DNA of 64,000 nucleotides from the NCBI RefSeq assembly GCF_014898815.1, contig NW_026515510.1, positions 124,001 to 188,000 of the forward strand, read 5' to 3'. Below are positions 24,201-36,494 of the stretch, piece after piece. Both the position numbers and the translations under genes were made by a program. Position 1 is the stretch's first letter. Every line of letters starts with the position of its first letter. This stretch comes from Panonychus citri. Lineage: Eukaryota; Arthropoda; Arachnida; Trombidiformes; Tetranychidae. The notes under the pieces were generated by a model that saw only the letters and a list, made by a program, of their open reading frames with translations, had not been told where the DNA came from and ran no database searches.

Positions 24201-27200
24201 GGTCCAGAATTTAGAAATGGAGAGACTTTTTTCTCGATATTTTCAGTCTATTTTCCGGCGGCTACTGGATTTCTCGCTGGTGCCAACATCTCCGGAGATC
24301 TTAAGGTAAAGTCCATTAATGAACTAATTAATTAATTTTAATAGAGAATTTAAATCACTGACTAACTATATTTTCTCTCTCTCTCTTCAGGATCCACAAA
24401 AGGCTATTCCATTGGGAACACTGACCGCAATCGCCATTACCACCGCGAGTTACATTCTGTTTATAACGATCTTTGGTGGAACCTCAGTGAGAGAAGTGAT
24501 TGCAATTAACGGAACTAGTTTACTAATTGATGGAGAGAAACAAGGATTGTATCACAATTACAATTTAATTCTTTTAATTTCTTTCTATGGTCCACTTATC
24601 TATTGTGGTATTTTCGCTGCCGCAATTTCATCGGCACTTGGAAGCCTTGTATCGGCACCGAAAGTTTTCCAAGCTCTTTGCCGAGATAAAGTGTTTCCTT
24701 ACTTATCATTTTTCGGCCATGGTTCTGGACCAAACGATTCACCATATCGAGGTTACATCCTGGGATTCGCAATCGCCCTTGCATGTTGCCTAGTCGCCGA
24801 TCTCAATGCAATCGCTCCGATCATCTCGAACTTTTTTCTGGCCGCTTATTGTTTAATCAATTTCTCCTGTTTTCATGCATCATTTTCCAAGACCCTTGGT
24901 TTCCGTCCATCATTTAGATTTTACAATATGTGGGTTTCCCTTGTTGGTTCAATCGTTTGTCTTGTTATCATGTTCATCATGAACTGGCCGACAGCCTTAA
25001 TAACCTTTATCATTGAATTTATCCTGTTCATCTTGGTTCTATTCAGAAAACCAGGTAATTTTTATCGAAAATAATCAAATTTGATTGTCCAATCAACTAA
25101 TTACACACTGAATTACATATTCATACCATTTAGATGTTAACTGGGGATCATCAACTCGAGCTCAAATCTACAAATCCGCTCTAAGTTCAGCTCATAAGTT
25201 ATACTGTATGCCCGATCATACAAAAACCTACAGGTAAAAATTGCTCAATGATCATGGTGAAAATGAATGAATCAGTTAATCCAATCGATTCAACTTTTAT
25301 CCAATTTAGACCTCAGATATTATTACTTTCTGGTGATACCTTTGTAAGACCTTCGTTAGTTGATTTCGCTTATCAAATCGTCCAAGGAGTTGGTCTAATG
25401 GTCTGTGGTAATATAACTCAAGCTAAATTACATCAGAAATCAAGAGAATCGCTATTAAAACGTAACAATGATTGGCTTCGAACCAGAGGAATCAAAGCTT
25501 TCTATTCGGTAATCGATGAAGAATCATTTGGATCTGGAGCGAAAAGTTTAATTCAGGTAAGTCACTTTATCGTAACCACGAATTTACATCAAGTTCATTC
25601 ATCGATAGAATCTAATAGCTTCGTAATGTCCTCATGGAGACCGAGAAAAAGAAACGAAAGTTAATTGCTTCGAGTTGGAAAGTCGGAGGGCAACAAAAAC
25701 CTTGTAATCGATTGGAATTGTGATTTAATTTGATTGACAGAATCAAAAATTATCTCATTTTGTTTACTCAATTAAATTGACAAGTTGAACTTGAAATTGA
25801 ATCTAATTCAGTAAAGTGATGGTGAATTTTTGAACCATTTCTCTTTTTCTGATTGTCATCTTCATTAATCATGATTGAATAAATTGATTGTTACCCAACC
25901 ATCAATCATTTTGATTTACATTTAAATCTTTGTCTAACATTTATCATCATCAGGCCAGTGGAATCGGTAAATTGAGACCAAACATCGTTTTCATGGGCTA
26001 TAAAAACGATTGGCAAACTAATGAAATTGAATCAATTCAAGATTATTTCAACGTAATTCAGTAAGTCACCAGAATGATTAAAATGATATTCATCGTTAAC
26101 AACAATTAACTATTACTATTAATAATATTTTCTATTCTTAATTGTTACAGTCAAACTTTGGATAAACATCTATCCCTTTGTATCCTGAGGGTCTCCAAGG
26201 GCTTTGATTACTCGAGGTATGGACGATTGTCTCGAGTGTTCGAGGTTCTTGAAGAAAAACAATCAAATGCATATACGAATAAATCTTTCAATTTAACCGA
26301 TGGAATAACTAAAACTTGGAACAAATTAAGAAATGGCAATTCTTATTCGCCCTCAGGTAATTTAATCGAAATGATAACTTGATCATGTATCTAATTCCCT
26401 ACTTGTTATCATTCAATAGATTCACCAACAAATCAACAAACTCCTTCAATTGTTATCCATCCAATTGATATTGAACATTTGACTAATCAAGAAAGTAACA
26501 ACAATAATCCGATTCCCGATGAAATAATTCAAAACATTGATTTATTTAGGAAAAGATCAGTTAAATCAACGATTGATGTTTGGTGGCTTTACGACGATGG
26601 TGGATTAACAATGTTAATCCCTTACATTTTATCCTCAAAGAAACAATGGTAACTATTGGATTAGTTAAATTGTCGGAATGATTGGAGATAATCAAAATTT
26701 TAAATTCTTTTCGCAGGTCAAATTGCCGTTTACGGGTTTTCACTTTAGCTGAGAAACGTGATGATCTAAATAGCGAACAGCTTAACATGGCTTCCTTGTT
26801 AAGTAAATTTCGAATTGATTATTCTGATGTAATCGTAATTCCCGACATATCGAAACCACCTAAGGAAGAAAATAAGAATAAATTTAAAGCTCTTATTGGC
26901 AAATGGAGAGTCGAAGATGATTATCACCAAGAGACCATTTTACCCTCACCAGCATCCTCATCATCTCCATCACCGATTCCCGATGCTCCATCACCTTCAC
27001 CTCAACCACCACCATGTTCATCACCTTATATCACAGATACTGAATGGAATTCACAGAAACGAAAATCATATCGTCAAATCAGAATCAGAGAATTGGTTGA
27101 AAAATATTCAACCAATTCGAGTCTAATTGTCATGTAAGTTTCGCTGATTATTTTTATTGCAAATTTTCTATTATCATGTTAATTGTTATTCTTACTTGTT

Positions 27201-27353
27201 GTTGTTCAAATTAACAGGACACTTCCTATTCCAAGGAAAGGTTCATGTTCAGCCTCATTGTTCATGGCCTGGTTAGAGACCTTAACGGTCAACATGCCAC
27301 CGTTTTTACTGGTCAGAGGATCGCAACAAAGTGTCCTTACTTTTTATTCATGA
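21233..27353 (+). CDS. SLC12A2: SLC12 cation-chloride cotransporter (NKCC/NCC type)
   Basis: Electroneutral Na-(K)-Cl symporter of the plasma membrane. Sixteen exons: 21233-21303, 21376-21724, 23037-23105, 23201-23254, 23323-23580, 23645-23758, 23837-23948, 24178-24305, 24391-25054, 25134-25233, 25310-25556, 25954-26060, 26151-26356, 26420-26648, 26717-27133, 27218-27353. All phases agree; 1,086 residues. The N-terminus has an RFxV SPAK/OSR1 kinase-docking motif (RFKV, 42-45) and the regulatory stretch 'APRVDHYRNM...RPTLDELH'. The core carries family segments 'GIWGIMLFLRMGW', 'TNGEVKGGGTYYMISR', 'FPAATGFLAGANISGDL' and 'ISSALGSLVSAPKVFQAL'. The cytosolic domain has 'TIDVWWLYDDGGLTMLIPY' and the C-terminus 'VLTFYS', both classic for the Na-dependent branch. 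A proline/serine insert lies near 26940-27030. Which NKCC/NCC subtype is not resolved. Confidence 0.95.
21725..23036 (+). other. Large intron 2 of the cotransporter gene
   Basis: 1.3 kb of A+T-rich sequence rich in ACAATTA/TAATTGT words; no open frame or element recognised. Confidence 0.6.
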
Positions 27354-28832
27354 GCATCTCGACAAACAATCAACATAATCAACCAAGAGACCAAGTCAAC
27401 AATCATCAAAATAATCAAAATTTTCTTTTATGTAAATAATCATAACAATCTAATATCTGATGTCTCAATCATATCTACACACACACACAATGAACACTGT
27501 CAATCCAACAATGAAAACCTCATCAAGATAATCAAGAATAATCTTAACAATCAAACTAATTTCCTTCTTCAACTTAATCAATGACAATTTATTTATCTAA
27601 TCATAATCCATTATAAACCTTTATCATCATGTTGATCCCATTTCCATGAAAGAAATGAAAATATCATCGTCATCATTTCGGACGATGATGATGATACATG
27701 ACGATAATCATGGTAATTATAATAATATTGCTGATGAAAGTATTAGATTGTCAATCGTTACAAAGGAAGCAAAAAATTTCAACATTTTGATGGAAAATTT
27801 TTTCATTTCATGATAAAATTCTGATACTAGATTAATGTGTAACCTTGACAATGAACAGAATGTTCATCTTATCTGTTCATATTCATGGTTCCATGAAGGT
27901 TAACGAATCTATTGAAGCTCGAAACTTTAAAAGTATCAAAAAAATAAAGAGACAAAAACTTTGGACATTTTCAAAAGAAATTGAATTGAATTTTATTCTT
28001 GACTGATTGGATCATATTATTATTATCATTTCTCATCATTGTAATGAATTTCTCTCTCTCTCTCTCTCTCCCTGACTCTGATTCTGAATTACAATTTACT
28101 TGACCCTGTCAATTGAGTCCATCCATCAAAATAGATTGAAATTGAAGGCTAACATGAAATTTCATCATGTAGACTCAAGTTCAGTTGAGAAAATTTCTCT
28201 CAGGACAATTTTTCATCACTAATTCAATTTCATCACAAACAACAATCAGTTTGATTTTCCAACTACGTAAAAATCACTCAGTTAATCATTTTAATCCACT
28301 AAATTGTCACAAACATTTAAACACTTTTCCATACTTGTAAATCGTTTCCCATTCTGTTCATTATCAACTTTGATTTATATTGATTATTTTTTCATTTGAT
28401 TAAAACAATCTAATGATAAATTACAAAGCAATTAACCAAAGTAACAAATTCATTAATCATGATTCCTATTCTTGATCCCATGTTACCTTTTTTTTACAGT
28501 TACTCCCAAAAGGATTATGACAATTACTGTCAACTGATTATAATGAAATGATCAATAATTAATTTAATCATAACATTAATGTAATCAAATGATTAAACTT
28601 ATTGTTATCCAATTGTAACTATTAATATATGATATCTAGAATACAATTGAGTTCAATCAACGATATCCAAATTTAATTTCAAATATTCATGATAATGAAT
28701 GGAAACAATTTCCAATTTTAATTGGTGATCGATATTATCAATTAATGAAACTCTCATAATAGGAAAGGTAAGCCGATCGATGGATAGAAAATAATTTACC
28801 TTTTAATTAGTATAAAGATTGACCGATTCGCG
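27354..28832. other. Intergenic between convergent cotransporter and DEG/ENaC genes
   Basis: 3' UTRs of two convergent genes. Contains a short (AC)n run (27478-27489), a (TC)10 tract at 28051-28070 and ATG/ATC-type low-complexity repeats near 27650-27710. No gene seen. Confidence 0.6.
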
Positions 28833-30221
28833 TTATTTTAGGATTACAACACCGTGGATCTTTTTTGGCCTTTTCGGGATTCGTTTTCGAGTCCATGAGA
28901 TGGTCAACAAGGTGAGATCGAAAACTGAGATTCCCATCCACATACCGAATGAACTTGCAACATAGCAAAGAAACTCAATCGCATCTAGTCGAGGTCCATA
29001 TAGATATTGGAATTGAATACCCAATGGCCTGCGAACTGAGAATCGGGTATAAGCGTCATTTGGATCTTTTTTATCTCGAAGATGAGTTAATGAGGTTGTG
29101 TACCAATTGTTGTGACACTGATTGGCACAAACAGTTTGCTTCGAGCAAGAATATCTTCTTGCCGAAGTGCAGCTTCGTCCGCGTATCCGAAACGGGACTG
29201 ATGTGCTCACAGGAGCGGGTACATTGTAAGGCCATCGATTGCAATCTTTCCGAGCTTCGGCTAATCGGCAAGCATAGATACAACCAGTTCGACCGTATTC
29301 CGTTTCATTGTAAAAGACACAATTAGTTCGGTATGGAGGTGGAAGCAGGGACGTTCTCACTCTTGACGAAGTGACCACAATTCGAGATGCTTGTCGGGTA
29401 AAGAAAAGAAAAGAATCAGACTCTTCGAAAGGTACAATTTCTCGAGGATTGTGAACATAAACGGTAACCGAATGGTTAACCAATGAATGTACTTGTAAAG
29501 TGTAAAAATCTCTTGCATCAACGTCCACCAATTGAATATCTTGCTTAGGATTCGAGTTGTAAAAATAAGTGTAACACTTTCGAACCGTATCATAGCGAGC
29601 CGACGATTGTATTGTCACTTTGACCGGAGAAAAGGATTCACAGGCATCACTTATATTGGCCAATTGATCTTCGGGAACTGAAGTTTTACAATCGAAAGTT
29701 AAATTGACCGTGTTCATCGAGGCGAGCACATTAATGGGAAGATAAGTTAAACTTGAGGCCAAGAAAGTGCTCGTTGCCGATGTAAAATTGGCACCAGGAA
29801 AATACGAGCTAAGTAAAGTTTTATTAGGAACAATATCAAGGCAAACGGTCAACCCTGGGATGACCAGTGCTTCGGGAATTGAGATAATTATATCAACTCG
29901 AGTCTGATAATCAAAATAAACACTGGACACTTGCCATACCTGCCAAATCAGGCCACAAGTTGACAATATGCAAGCGATTAAGTTCAATGGTGTTAACCGG
30001 TGATTCTTGAATGAAAATATGCTCCTCACAAATTGTACCAATCGATTGAATTTTGTATCGTTGTAATCAATTGATTGACCACCGGTCATTTTATTACCAC
30101 GATTAATACGTTGATTCATTGACTCTCTTGGCTTAACAATTTCATCATTATCATAATTAATAAATTTACTCCTTGGAAATGAAATGTCCCGATTCAACCA
30201 GGCTTGAAAAGTTAACGCCAT
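28833..30221 (-). CDS. DEG/ENaC (pickpocket-like) sodium channel subunit, intronless
   Basis: Single exon, 462 residues. Two membrane spans, about 80-100 and 418-443, frame a cysteine-rich extracellular loop. Loop signatures include 'LLPPPYRTNC', then a C-x3-C-type cluster ('GRTGCIYACR') and 'SCSKQTVCANQC', the post-finger cysteine motifs of DEG/ENaC. The pre-TM2 and TM2 segment 'SSFGMWMGISVF' corresponds to the family selectivity-filter region (consensus G/S-x-S then GxxxGxS), with the first positions changed. The N-terminal 'HG' gating motif is not evident. Channels of this family conduct Na+ and serve mechanosensation or contact chemosensation in arthropods. The ATG chosen is the first in frame and gives about 75 cytosolic residues, normal for the family. 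It sits head-to-head with the ionotropic-receptor-like gene at 31255. Confidence 0.85.
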   Translation of the reverse strand: MALTFQAWLNRDISFPRSKFINYDNDEIVKPRESMNQRINRGNKMTGGQSIDYNDTKFNRLVQFVRSIFSFKNHRLTPLNLIACILSTCGLIWQVWQVSSVYFDYQTRVDIIISIPEALVIPGLTVCLDIVPNKTLLSSYFPGANFTSATSTFLASSLTYLPINVLASMNTVNLTFDCKTSVPEDQLANISDACESFSPVKVTIQSSARYDTVRKCYTYFYNSNPKQDIQLVDVDARDFYTLQVHSLVNHSVTVYVHNPREIVPFEESDSFLFFTRQASRIVVTSSRVRTSLLPPPYRTNCVFYNETEYGRTGCIYACRLAEARKDCNRWPYNVPAPVSTSVPFRIRGRSCTSARRYSCSKQTVCANQCHNNWYTTSLTHLRDKKDPNDAYTRFSVRRPLGIQFQYLYGPRLDAIEFLCYVASSFGMWMGISVFDLTLLTISWTRKRIPKRPKKIHGVVILK

Positions 30222-31254
30222 CGGAATAGGCCAATTTTAGTTAATTAGCTTAAACTGAAAAGTAACGGTAAATTTCAATCAAGTGACAATTTTTCAATTT
30301 AATCATTTCATCAATCGTTTTGTTTTTCATTCTGTTGTTACTTTTACTTTTCCAATTTCCTTTGACTATTTAATTATTACTCTATTCTACTGATTACAAT
30401 CATTAAATCTCAGTTTGCTATTTTTCTCGATAACTGATCAATACAGCTAATTGTAGTTATCGACATCAAGGATTCGTTAATTGATATTATCGTTGTCATT
30501 ATTAGAATCACTATTGATGAATAATTTAATTAATTTAAAAGATGAGTTCAAATGAAAGTTTATTGTCCAGTTATTAATGATTTAATATTCTCGATGAATG
30601 TTGTTAATTAAATTGGAAACTTTCATGTGATAGTTTTAGAGAGAGAGAGAGAGAGAGAAACAATCGTTTGAACGAAACGATTTTCTCTGGGAAATTCAGA
30701 AGAAAACTCAGTGGAAAAGAAGAAAAATCAGAAAATATAACAGAATAACAAATATCGAATTTCGAAAGGTCAAAATTCCGTTCGAGATTCGAATTGTTCT
30801 CGACTCATATCTCATAGAACTTTTTCTTCAATTTTGACCTGCCAAAGGTCAATTTCGAACTCGACAAGACTCCAACCATAGTCCAATTGTGTATCGACTT
30901 TCCGTTAGTAAGATTTTTCGAAAACAATTCTCTTTTTTTGGTTCTAATGCTCAGCACTTATTCAGTTATTCAATCAACTATCATGAAGAATTGTAAATTT
31001 AATCATCAATCTAATTGTCATCAATCGTATAATTTAAATGTCTATTTTTGTAATTAAATTCTGATCTTTCTGAAAATAATATCATTGTTAACAATATAAG
31101 ATAGTTTTATCGATCCTGTTAATTGTTGAATACTAATTATCTTCATTGGTAGTTGATAACAATTTAGAAGTGACGAGAAAAAAAATTGCGTTGTTTTCAA
31201 TGTATTGATTGAGAAATGATTTGATCGCTGCAAGTTAATTGTTAATCAACACAA
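30222..31254. promoter_or_regulatory. Shared 1-kb intergenic region of a divergent channel pair
   Basis: Lies between divergent DEG/ENaC and ionotropic-receptor-like genes, so it contains both promoters. It has a (GA)n tract at 30640-30658. It also has an 11-bp perfect inverted repeat, AGGTCAAAATT (30767-30777) and AATTTTGACCT (30830-30840), followed by AGGTCA at 30846-30851. TGACCT (30835-30840) and that AGGTCA form an everted pair with a 5-base spacer, the geometry of a nuclear-receptor element. Regulation is inference only. Confidence 0.4.
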
Positions 31255-32577
31255 ATGAAGCCTCTATTGACCATTGGTCTACCCATAGACAAACCGTATC
31301 TTCACATTGAAAATAATAGTCTACATGGTGCCTACGTTGAATATCACCGAGCGTTGAATTATTTTCTGTATGATAAGTTTAACGTTAATCTAATTGATTG
31401 TGGTCCAATCGGTTATGATGTTTGCTTCGAGAATGGTACTTGTTCGGGCTCGTTGCGTTTCCTTCAAAATGGACGGATCAATTTCGCGGATAAAGTGAGT
31501 GCTGGACAATTGGAAAAGCTACCTGATAACTTGACCTTAGGTCCAATCATCAAGGAAGATTATTGTCACCTTTATAATAAACCGGCTACTCGAAGCAACT
31601 CTCAGTCGCAAGACTTTCTCGATATCAATCGAAGGTTAAATTGGTCAGTTATTTGTGTTTTTTTCGCATTCTCCTTGACCTTTACCAGTTTAATTCTAAT
31701 CTTCAATCGGCTTCTATTCTCATCTAATCAACTGACCCCATGGAATTTGTATGAAGTGGCTCTTGGTCATCGGTTTCTTCCAATCATTGAAAATTATTCT
31801 CTAATCGGATTGACCTTTTCTTGGTTTGGTTTCTTTCTAATTCTCATAGTGACTTGTACATTTCAAACGGGACTCATAAAATCGACCAGTTTTGTACGAA
31901 TCGAAGCTCCGAACGATATTTTAACCTATTCACTTGTACCAACCACTTTTAGCCATCGATTCTGTCGATATACAATCCAAAAGTCAACAATTCCAGTTTA
32001 TAAGAAAATCTCTCGCCGATTGGACATTTTAGATCGAAGATTTTCCAACAACACTTTGTATAAAAGTTACGAACTTATGGACAATGATAATCGAGTTTTC
32101 ATTGCTGAAGAATATTTTGAAGTTCTTTACAGGGGGTTCAAGTGTCGATACACAGAACTGAACAAACTTCGAGGGAAAAGATTCTACAAGTCTAATAAAT
32201 CGTTTGAACATTTGCTTTTCTTTTTCGTTCTAAGTGAATCAACGGCTCCTGAAGTCGCTCGAGTGGCCATAAGCTACGCATCTCGAGCGTTTGAAACGTC
32301 CAATCTAATGAATCATTTCCTGTGGAAACTCATCACAAGAGGAACCGGACCCGATAATTATTTCAGTCCGTGTGCCCAGGACATGGCCAATGACGGGAAA
32401 ATATCATTAGCATCGTTGTCGATGAAGTATTTCACTCGACCAGTGCTAGTACTTACTCTGGGCTCGATCGTTGTTACAATCATCTTTCTAGTGGAAATTG
32501 TTTATTTTAAATTCAATTCCAATGTGATAATTACTAAATCTTTCAAAAATCAGCTGATTGAGTCGCGAAAAAGTTGA
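31255..32577 (+). CDS. Divergent ionotropic-receptor (iGluR-like) ligand-gated channel
   Basis: Single exon, 440 residues. The layout matches ionotropic receptors: a short S1 half of the ligand-binding domain (about 1-120, with 'GSLRFLQNGRINFADK' like the 'G..G.L..G..D.A' segment), a membrane span (130-154), a pore-region hydrophobic block (182-208) followed by 'STSFVRIEAPNDIL' like the conserved post-M3 linker, an S2 half, and a last span (396-418). There is no amino-terminal domain, as in antennal-type IRs. No signal peptide is visible and a stop lies 9 bases upstream in frame, so either a 5' exon is missed or the N-terminus is atypical. Ligand residues cannot be assigned. A chemosensory role is inferred from family and from its DEG/ENaC neighbour. 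Confidence 0.65.
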   Translation: MKPLLTIGLPIDKPYLHIENNSLHGAYVEYHRALNYFLYDKFNVNLIDCGPIGYDVCFENGTCSGSLRFLQNGRINFADKVSAGQLEKLPDNLTLGPIIKEDYCHLYNKPATRSNSQSQDFLDINRRLNWSVICVFFAFSLTFTSLILIFNRLLFSSNQLTPWNLYEVALGHRFLPIIENYSLIGLTFSWFGFFLILIVTCTFQTGLIKSTSFVRIEAPNDILTYSLVPTTFSHRFCRYTIQKSTIPVYKKISRRLDILDRRFSNNTLYKSYELMDNDNRVFIAEEYFEVLYRGFKCRYTELNKLRGKRFYKSNKSFEHLLFFFVLSESTAPEVARVAISYASRAFETSNLMNHFLWKLITRGTGPDNYFSPCAQDMANDGKISLASLSMKYFTRPVLVLTLGSIVVTIIFLVEIVYFKFNSNVIITKSFKNQLIESRKS

Positions 32578-34879
32578 TTTATTTTTAATTTTCTCTCGGT
32601 TGATTCATCAATTATTTTCCAATATACAATCAGCCCATAGAAACTGTTAACTAATCAAATAATTTCTTAATACATCATCATCATCATCATACTCTGAGTA
32701 TTGATCAAGTTTTATGATTAACTAATCGTAATCAACGAGACAATACCAACGAACTCATAATTCATAGTTGATTAATTACGATAAAATTTCTGATGACATT
32801 GATTACTCTTCATTACCAACAATTAGCTCATAAATCATGATTTAAGCCTAATCATCATCTTAATCCAGATAAAAATTTTGCTTAATAATCAAGAAAAATA
32901 AATAAATTGATCAACTGTATCAATGAACTTATTAAATATAAATAAGATATCAAGGTCGATGTAAATTGATTCATTCACAATTAAACTAATTGTAAACTAA
33001 ATTAATCTAATAGTTTAATTGGAAATTAATGAAACAAAACTAATTGCAATTTAATTGCCATCTAATTTCAACATAAGCAAAATAATACAATAATATTAAC
33101 GTTCAAGTTGAGATAAAAAAAACTTTAAATTGTTTCAATTAACTTTTAATGGTAACAATTTAATAGCTTTTAGGATCATTTTTTAGTTGAATAAATTGAA
33201 ATCTCATGAAAATCTCATTGAATTGTTGATTTAATAGTTTCAATTGTTTATCTAGTTACTATTGTAATCATTTAATGTGTAACATTAAATTCAGTTCAAT
33301 GACTTTGTATTAAAAAAAAATATCATGAAAACAAAATGAACAACATGAACAAAATGGATCAACTTTACCATGAATATAAATGCCCAGTTCTTGAATATTA
33401 ATCATGGTTAATCATTGGATGGATTGAGTTGGAGTCTTGATTCAAATTGTTCCGATTATCAGGACGATTCATGGAGAGAAAGGTGAAAACTTATTCATAA
33501 ATTCATTAGATTAAGATTTGAACTGAAAGTTTATTATTAGATTTTGGGTGTTACCCAAGGTTATCAGGGAATCAGACTGAACATTATCGTCATGATAATA
33601 ATCTGAACATTCATCAATATCTCAATCTGAATGGTGAAACAAATTGTCCAAACGTTTCAATCTTAATCGATCATGTTAATGATAACCTTTTATTAATAAT
33701 AAATTGTTCAAAATAAAAAAAAACGAAACCTTGTTCATCGTCATCATGAATACACTAATGGTCATCTTCATGATGATAAAAAGTTCTGAAAAAATTGGAC
33801 TCATATAAATTGTCGAAGGTTAAATAAGTTGTAAGAAAAGATCTAAGAAGTTTCCTCGAATTTTTTGTTTCCATCAAATTCAATGAGAACTTTTTTTTTC
33901 AGCCCATCAATTCAATTTCACTTCCTTTTTCATCAATCTCATCCTTCCCCTCATCTTTATCATGACCTAGTTATTATTATTCATGATCAAGTTTATGATA
34001 TTTATACATAAATATATTAGTTACCATGAGAATGGAGATTCAAAGTTCTGAATAGCAATTGAAATAATCTGATAAACAACACATATCTGATTATCTTGAG
34101 TAAATTTTCATTACATATCATAGGAAAATTCATTCAGATTCATTTCCATCATCATGACAGTGATGAAAAATTTTGGTCCAGTTTATTATTGAGAAAAAAA
34201 GTTGAGAAACTCAGAAATGATAAAAATAACAATAGAATAACAGAAAATATGAAGAAAAAAAAACAAGAGAAAAAAATTGTTATCATTTCCTTTGTTATCA
34301 TGTATGATGAAGATGCTGATGATATTTTCATCATTCCGATTAACCAGTAACTCTGGATGTTGATTATGTTGAAATAAACCATTAATTTCATGATAACATA
34401 AACAATTTCATCTTAATGAGTTTCTTAATAGAAACCAACAGAATCCTTTTAACATGACACAAATAATGATTATTATCATTATCAACATGATGGAAAACAA
34501 TTTATACCCTGGAAACATGATATTATGTATTTATTGTGGTTCCATCTTTAATTGTCAACCTTAATTGTGAACCCTAATGATGGTTAAAGTGGAAGAGGAA
34601 AAAAAGTAAATCGATGAGAAGGAGAAACAACAATTCCAACCATCAACACGATCTAAATGATGAGACAATCACTTATCATTAATCACAATTAACTTGGAAA
34701 ATATGTTTTAATTGTTCATTCTCCTTCTAATGCTAATTCAATTAATTCGATTTCGAATCAAATTATTGTTATAATCATAATCGAAACAATCAACCAACCA
34801 CCGAGAACATCATCTCTCAACTTTCATCTCAATTCATCATCATCCTGATTTCGTAGCTAAGGTTAGTTTATGAACGAAG

Positions 34880-34896
34880 TGACCTTTAACTGACCT
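34880..34896 (-). promoter_or_regulatory. Perfect DR5-type nuclear receptor half-site repeat
   Basis: TGACCT (34880-34885) and TGACCT (34891-34896) with a 5-base spacer; on the minus strand two AGGTCA half-sites in tandem. It fits the DR5 geometry of NR1-class receptors. No gene start is close, so function is uncertain. Confidence 0.3.
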
Positions 34897-35037
34897 TCGC
34901 TTGCTTGTTCCAAAATATTCCAAGTTTCCAAGGAGAAACAATTATTATCTATTATCATGGTAACAATATCGTTAGAACTCATGGTCTCTTAGAATTTAAA
35001 TCGAAACAATAGAAGAAAAATTCTCCCTCTCGAACTT

Positions 35038-35061
35038 TTCTCTCTCTCTCTCTCTCTCTCT
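35038..35061. repeat. (TC)12 tract
   Basis: Perfect dinucleotide run in the gene desert. Confidence 0.85.
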
Positions 35062-36454
35062 TCCAAAGTTCAGTTTCAATTTTCGTTGAACTGAATATAT
35101 GATAATGAATATGGAGAATATAAAACTGGGGATAGAATTCACAATCGATCATGATACATAATAATATCTCTCGAAAGTCACGCAATCCAATATAATAATA
35201 CAACGAATTAGAACTTTTTTTTAACGATTTCGAAAGAAGAGAAAAAAAAATCGTTACAATTACATTGAGATGGAACTTGTAAAAATAAATAATAAGGTTT
35301 TTCCATCATAATCATTACCATTCATGATTAGCTGATTGTTGCAATTTAATTGAGCAAATTACGACTCAATTAATCTACAGGGTGATGCAGATTGAATGTT
35401 AAAAGTTTCCATAGGAATCTGTATATAAAACCATTTAAACTGATCAATCAATTGATTACTTGTAATGGACAAATTGTCATCTTTGATTGTTTCATTTATT
35501 TGAGTTAATTTAGTTTACAATTAAATGCTGTTTACATGAAAGAGTAAAAAATTGTTTTAATCATTTGTTTTCAGACTTAACTACAACATTAATTTACAAA
35601 TTGTTTTCTTTAATTGTTTCATTAAATAGTGTTAACTTAATTTACTGGAGTCTCTCTGGAGATTTTTAATTGTTGAGTTAATTGTTGAAAGAAAACAGTA
35701 ATTGGTGTTTAATTTTTATATATAAATATTGATTTATAGTTTGTTTTGGATTGTTAAATCGGATTTGATTCTCGATTTAAATTGTTAATCAACAGTAATT
35801 AACAAGTTGATTAAGAACTGAGGACGGAAGATGTTTATCAAATTGTCTGTAATGTTATCAGTTTAATTTTCATGGATTGAATTTAATTGTAAATGTATAA
35901 ATCCTAATGATTAACTGTGATTAGTATTTTTCGGTTGATTGTTGATTTAAATTGATCAGGATAATTGATTATAAGGCGGATACGACAATGTGAATGTGTT
36001 TTGTTTATATTAATAGTATTTCATCAATGTGATTATCGGTAATTTTGATTAGATAAACATTTTCCTCAGTTAATAATGATCTTGTTGTAATGGAACCGGA
36101 AAAGTATAAAGATTATCACCTTAATCATATCAGAATCATCAGGAAGATGAAATGAAATGAAGAAAACTAATAATATGAGATGAAAGATGAAAAGAAAGAA
36201 ACAAAAAATGTACTCATGTAATATCGTGATAATAAATGGCTCGAGAATCCAGAATCAATGAGGAGAATCAAGAAAATTCCTAATTCTATCTTCCTCTCTT
36301 TTGGTTTTACCATCAGGGAGATGAGGATGCTGGTGAACATCATGGTGAATTCATCTAGTTGGAATCAGTTGGATCGATAACTTTTTCTTGTTAAACTCTT
36401 GATTCTGATGAAGCTGAAGATGATGATTAGAAGGAGGAAGAGGAAGATATAATT

Positions 36455-36459
<5 letters not shown>

Positions 36460-36491
<32 letters not shown>
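36460..36491. repeat. (CT)16 tract
   Basis: Perfect dinucleotide run about 580 bases downstream of the tetraspanin-like gene's stop codon (on its minus strand). Confidence 0.85.

Positions 36492-36494
<3 letters not shown>

Noticed and set aside
34096..34391. Overlapping plus and minus frames in the gene desert
   Set aside because: Lys/Ile-rich or Ser/Phe-rich low complexity typical of A+T-rich noncoding DNA.
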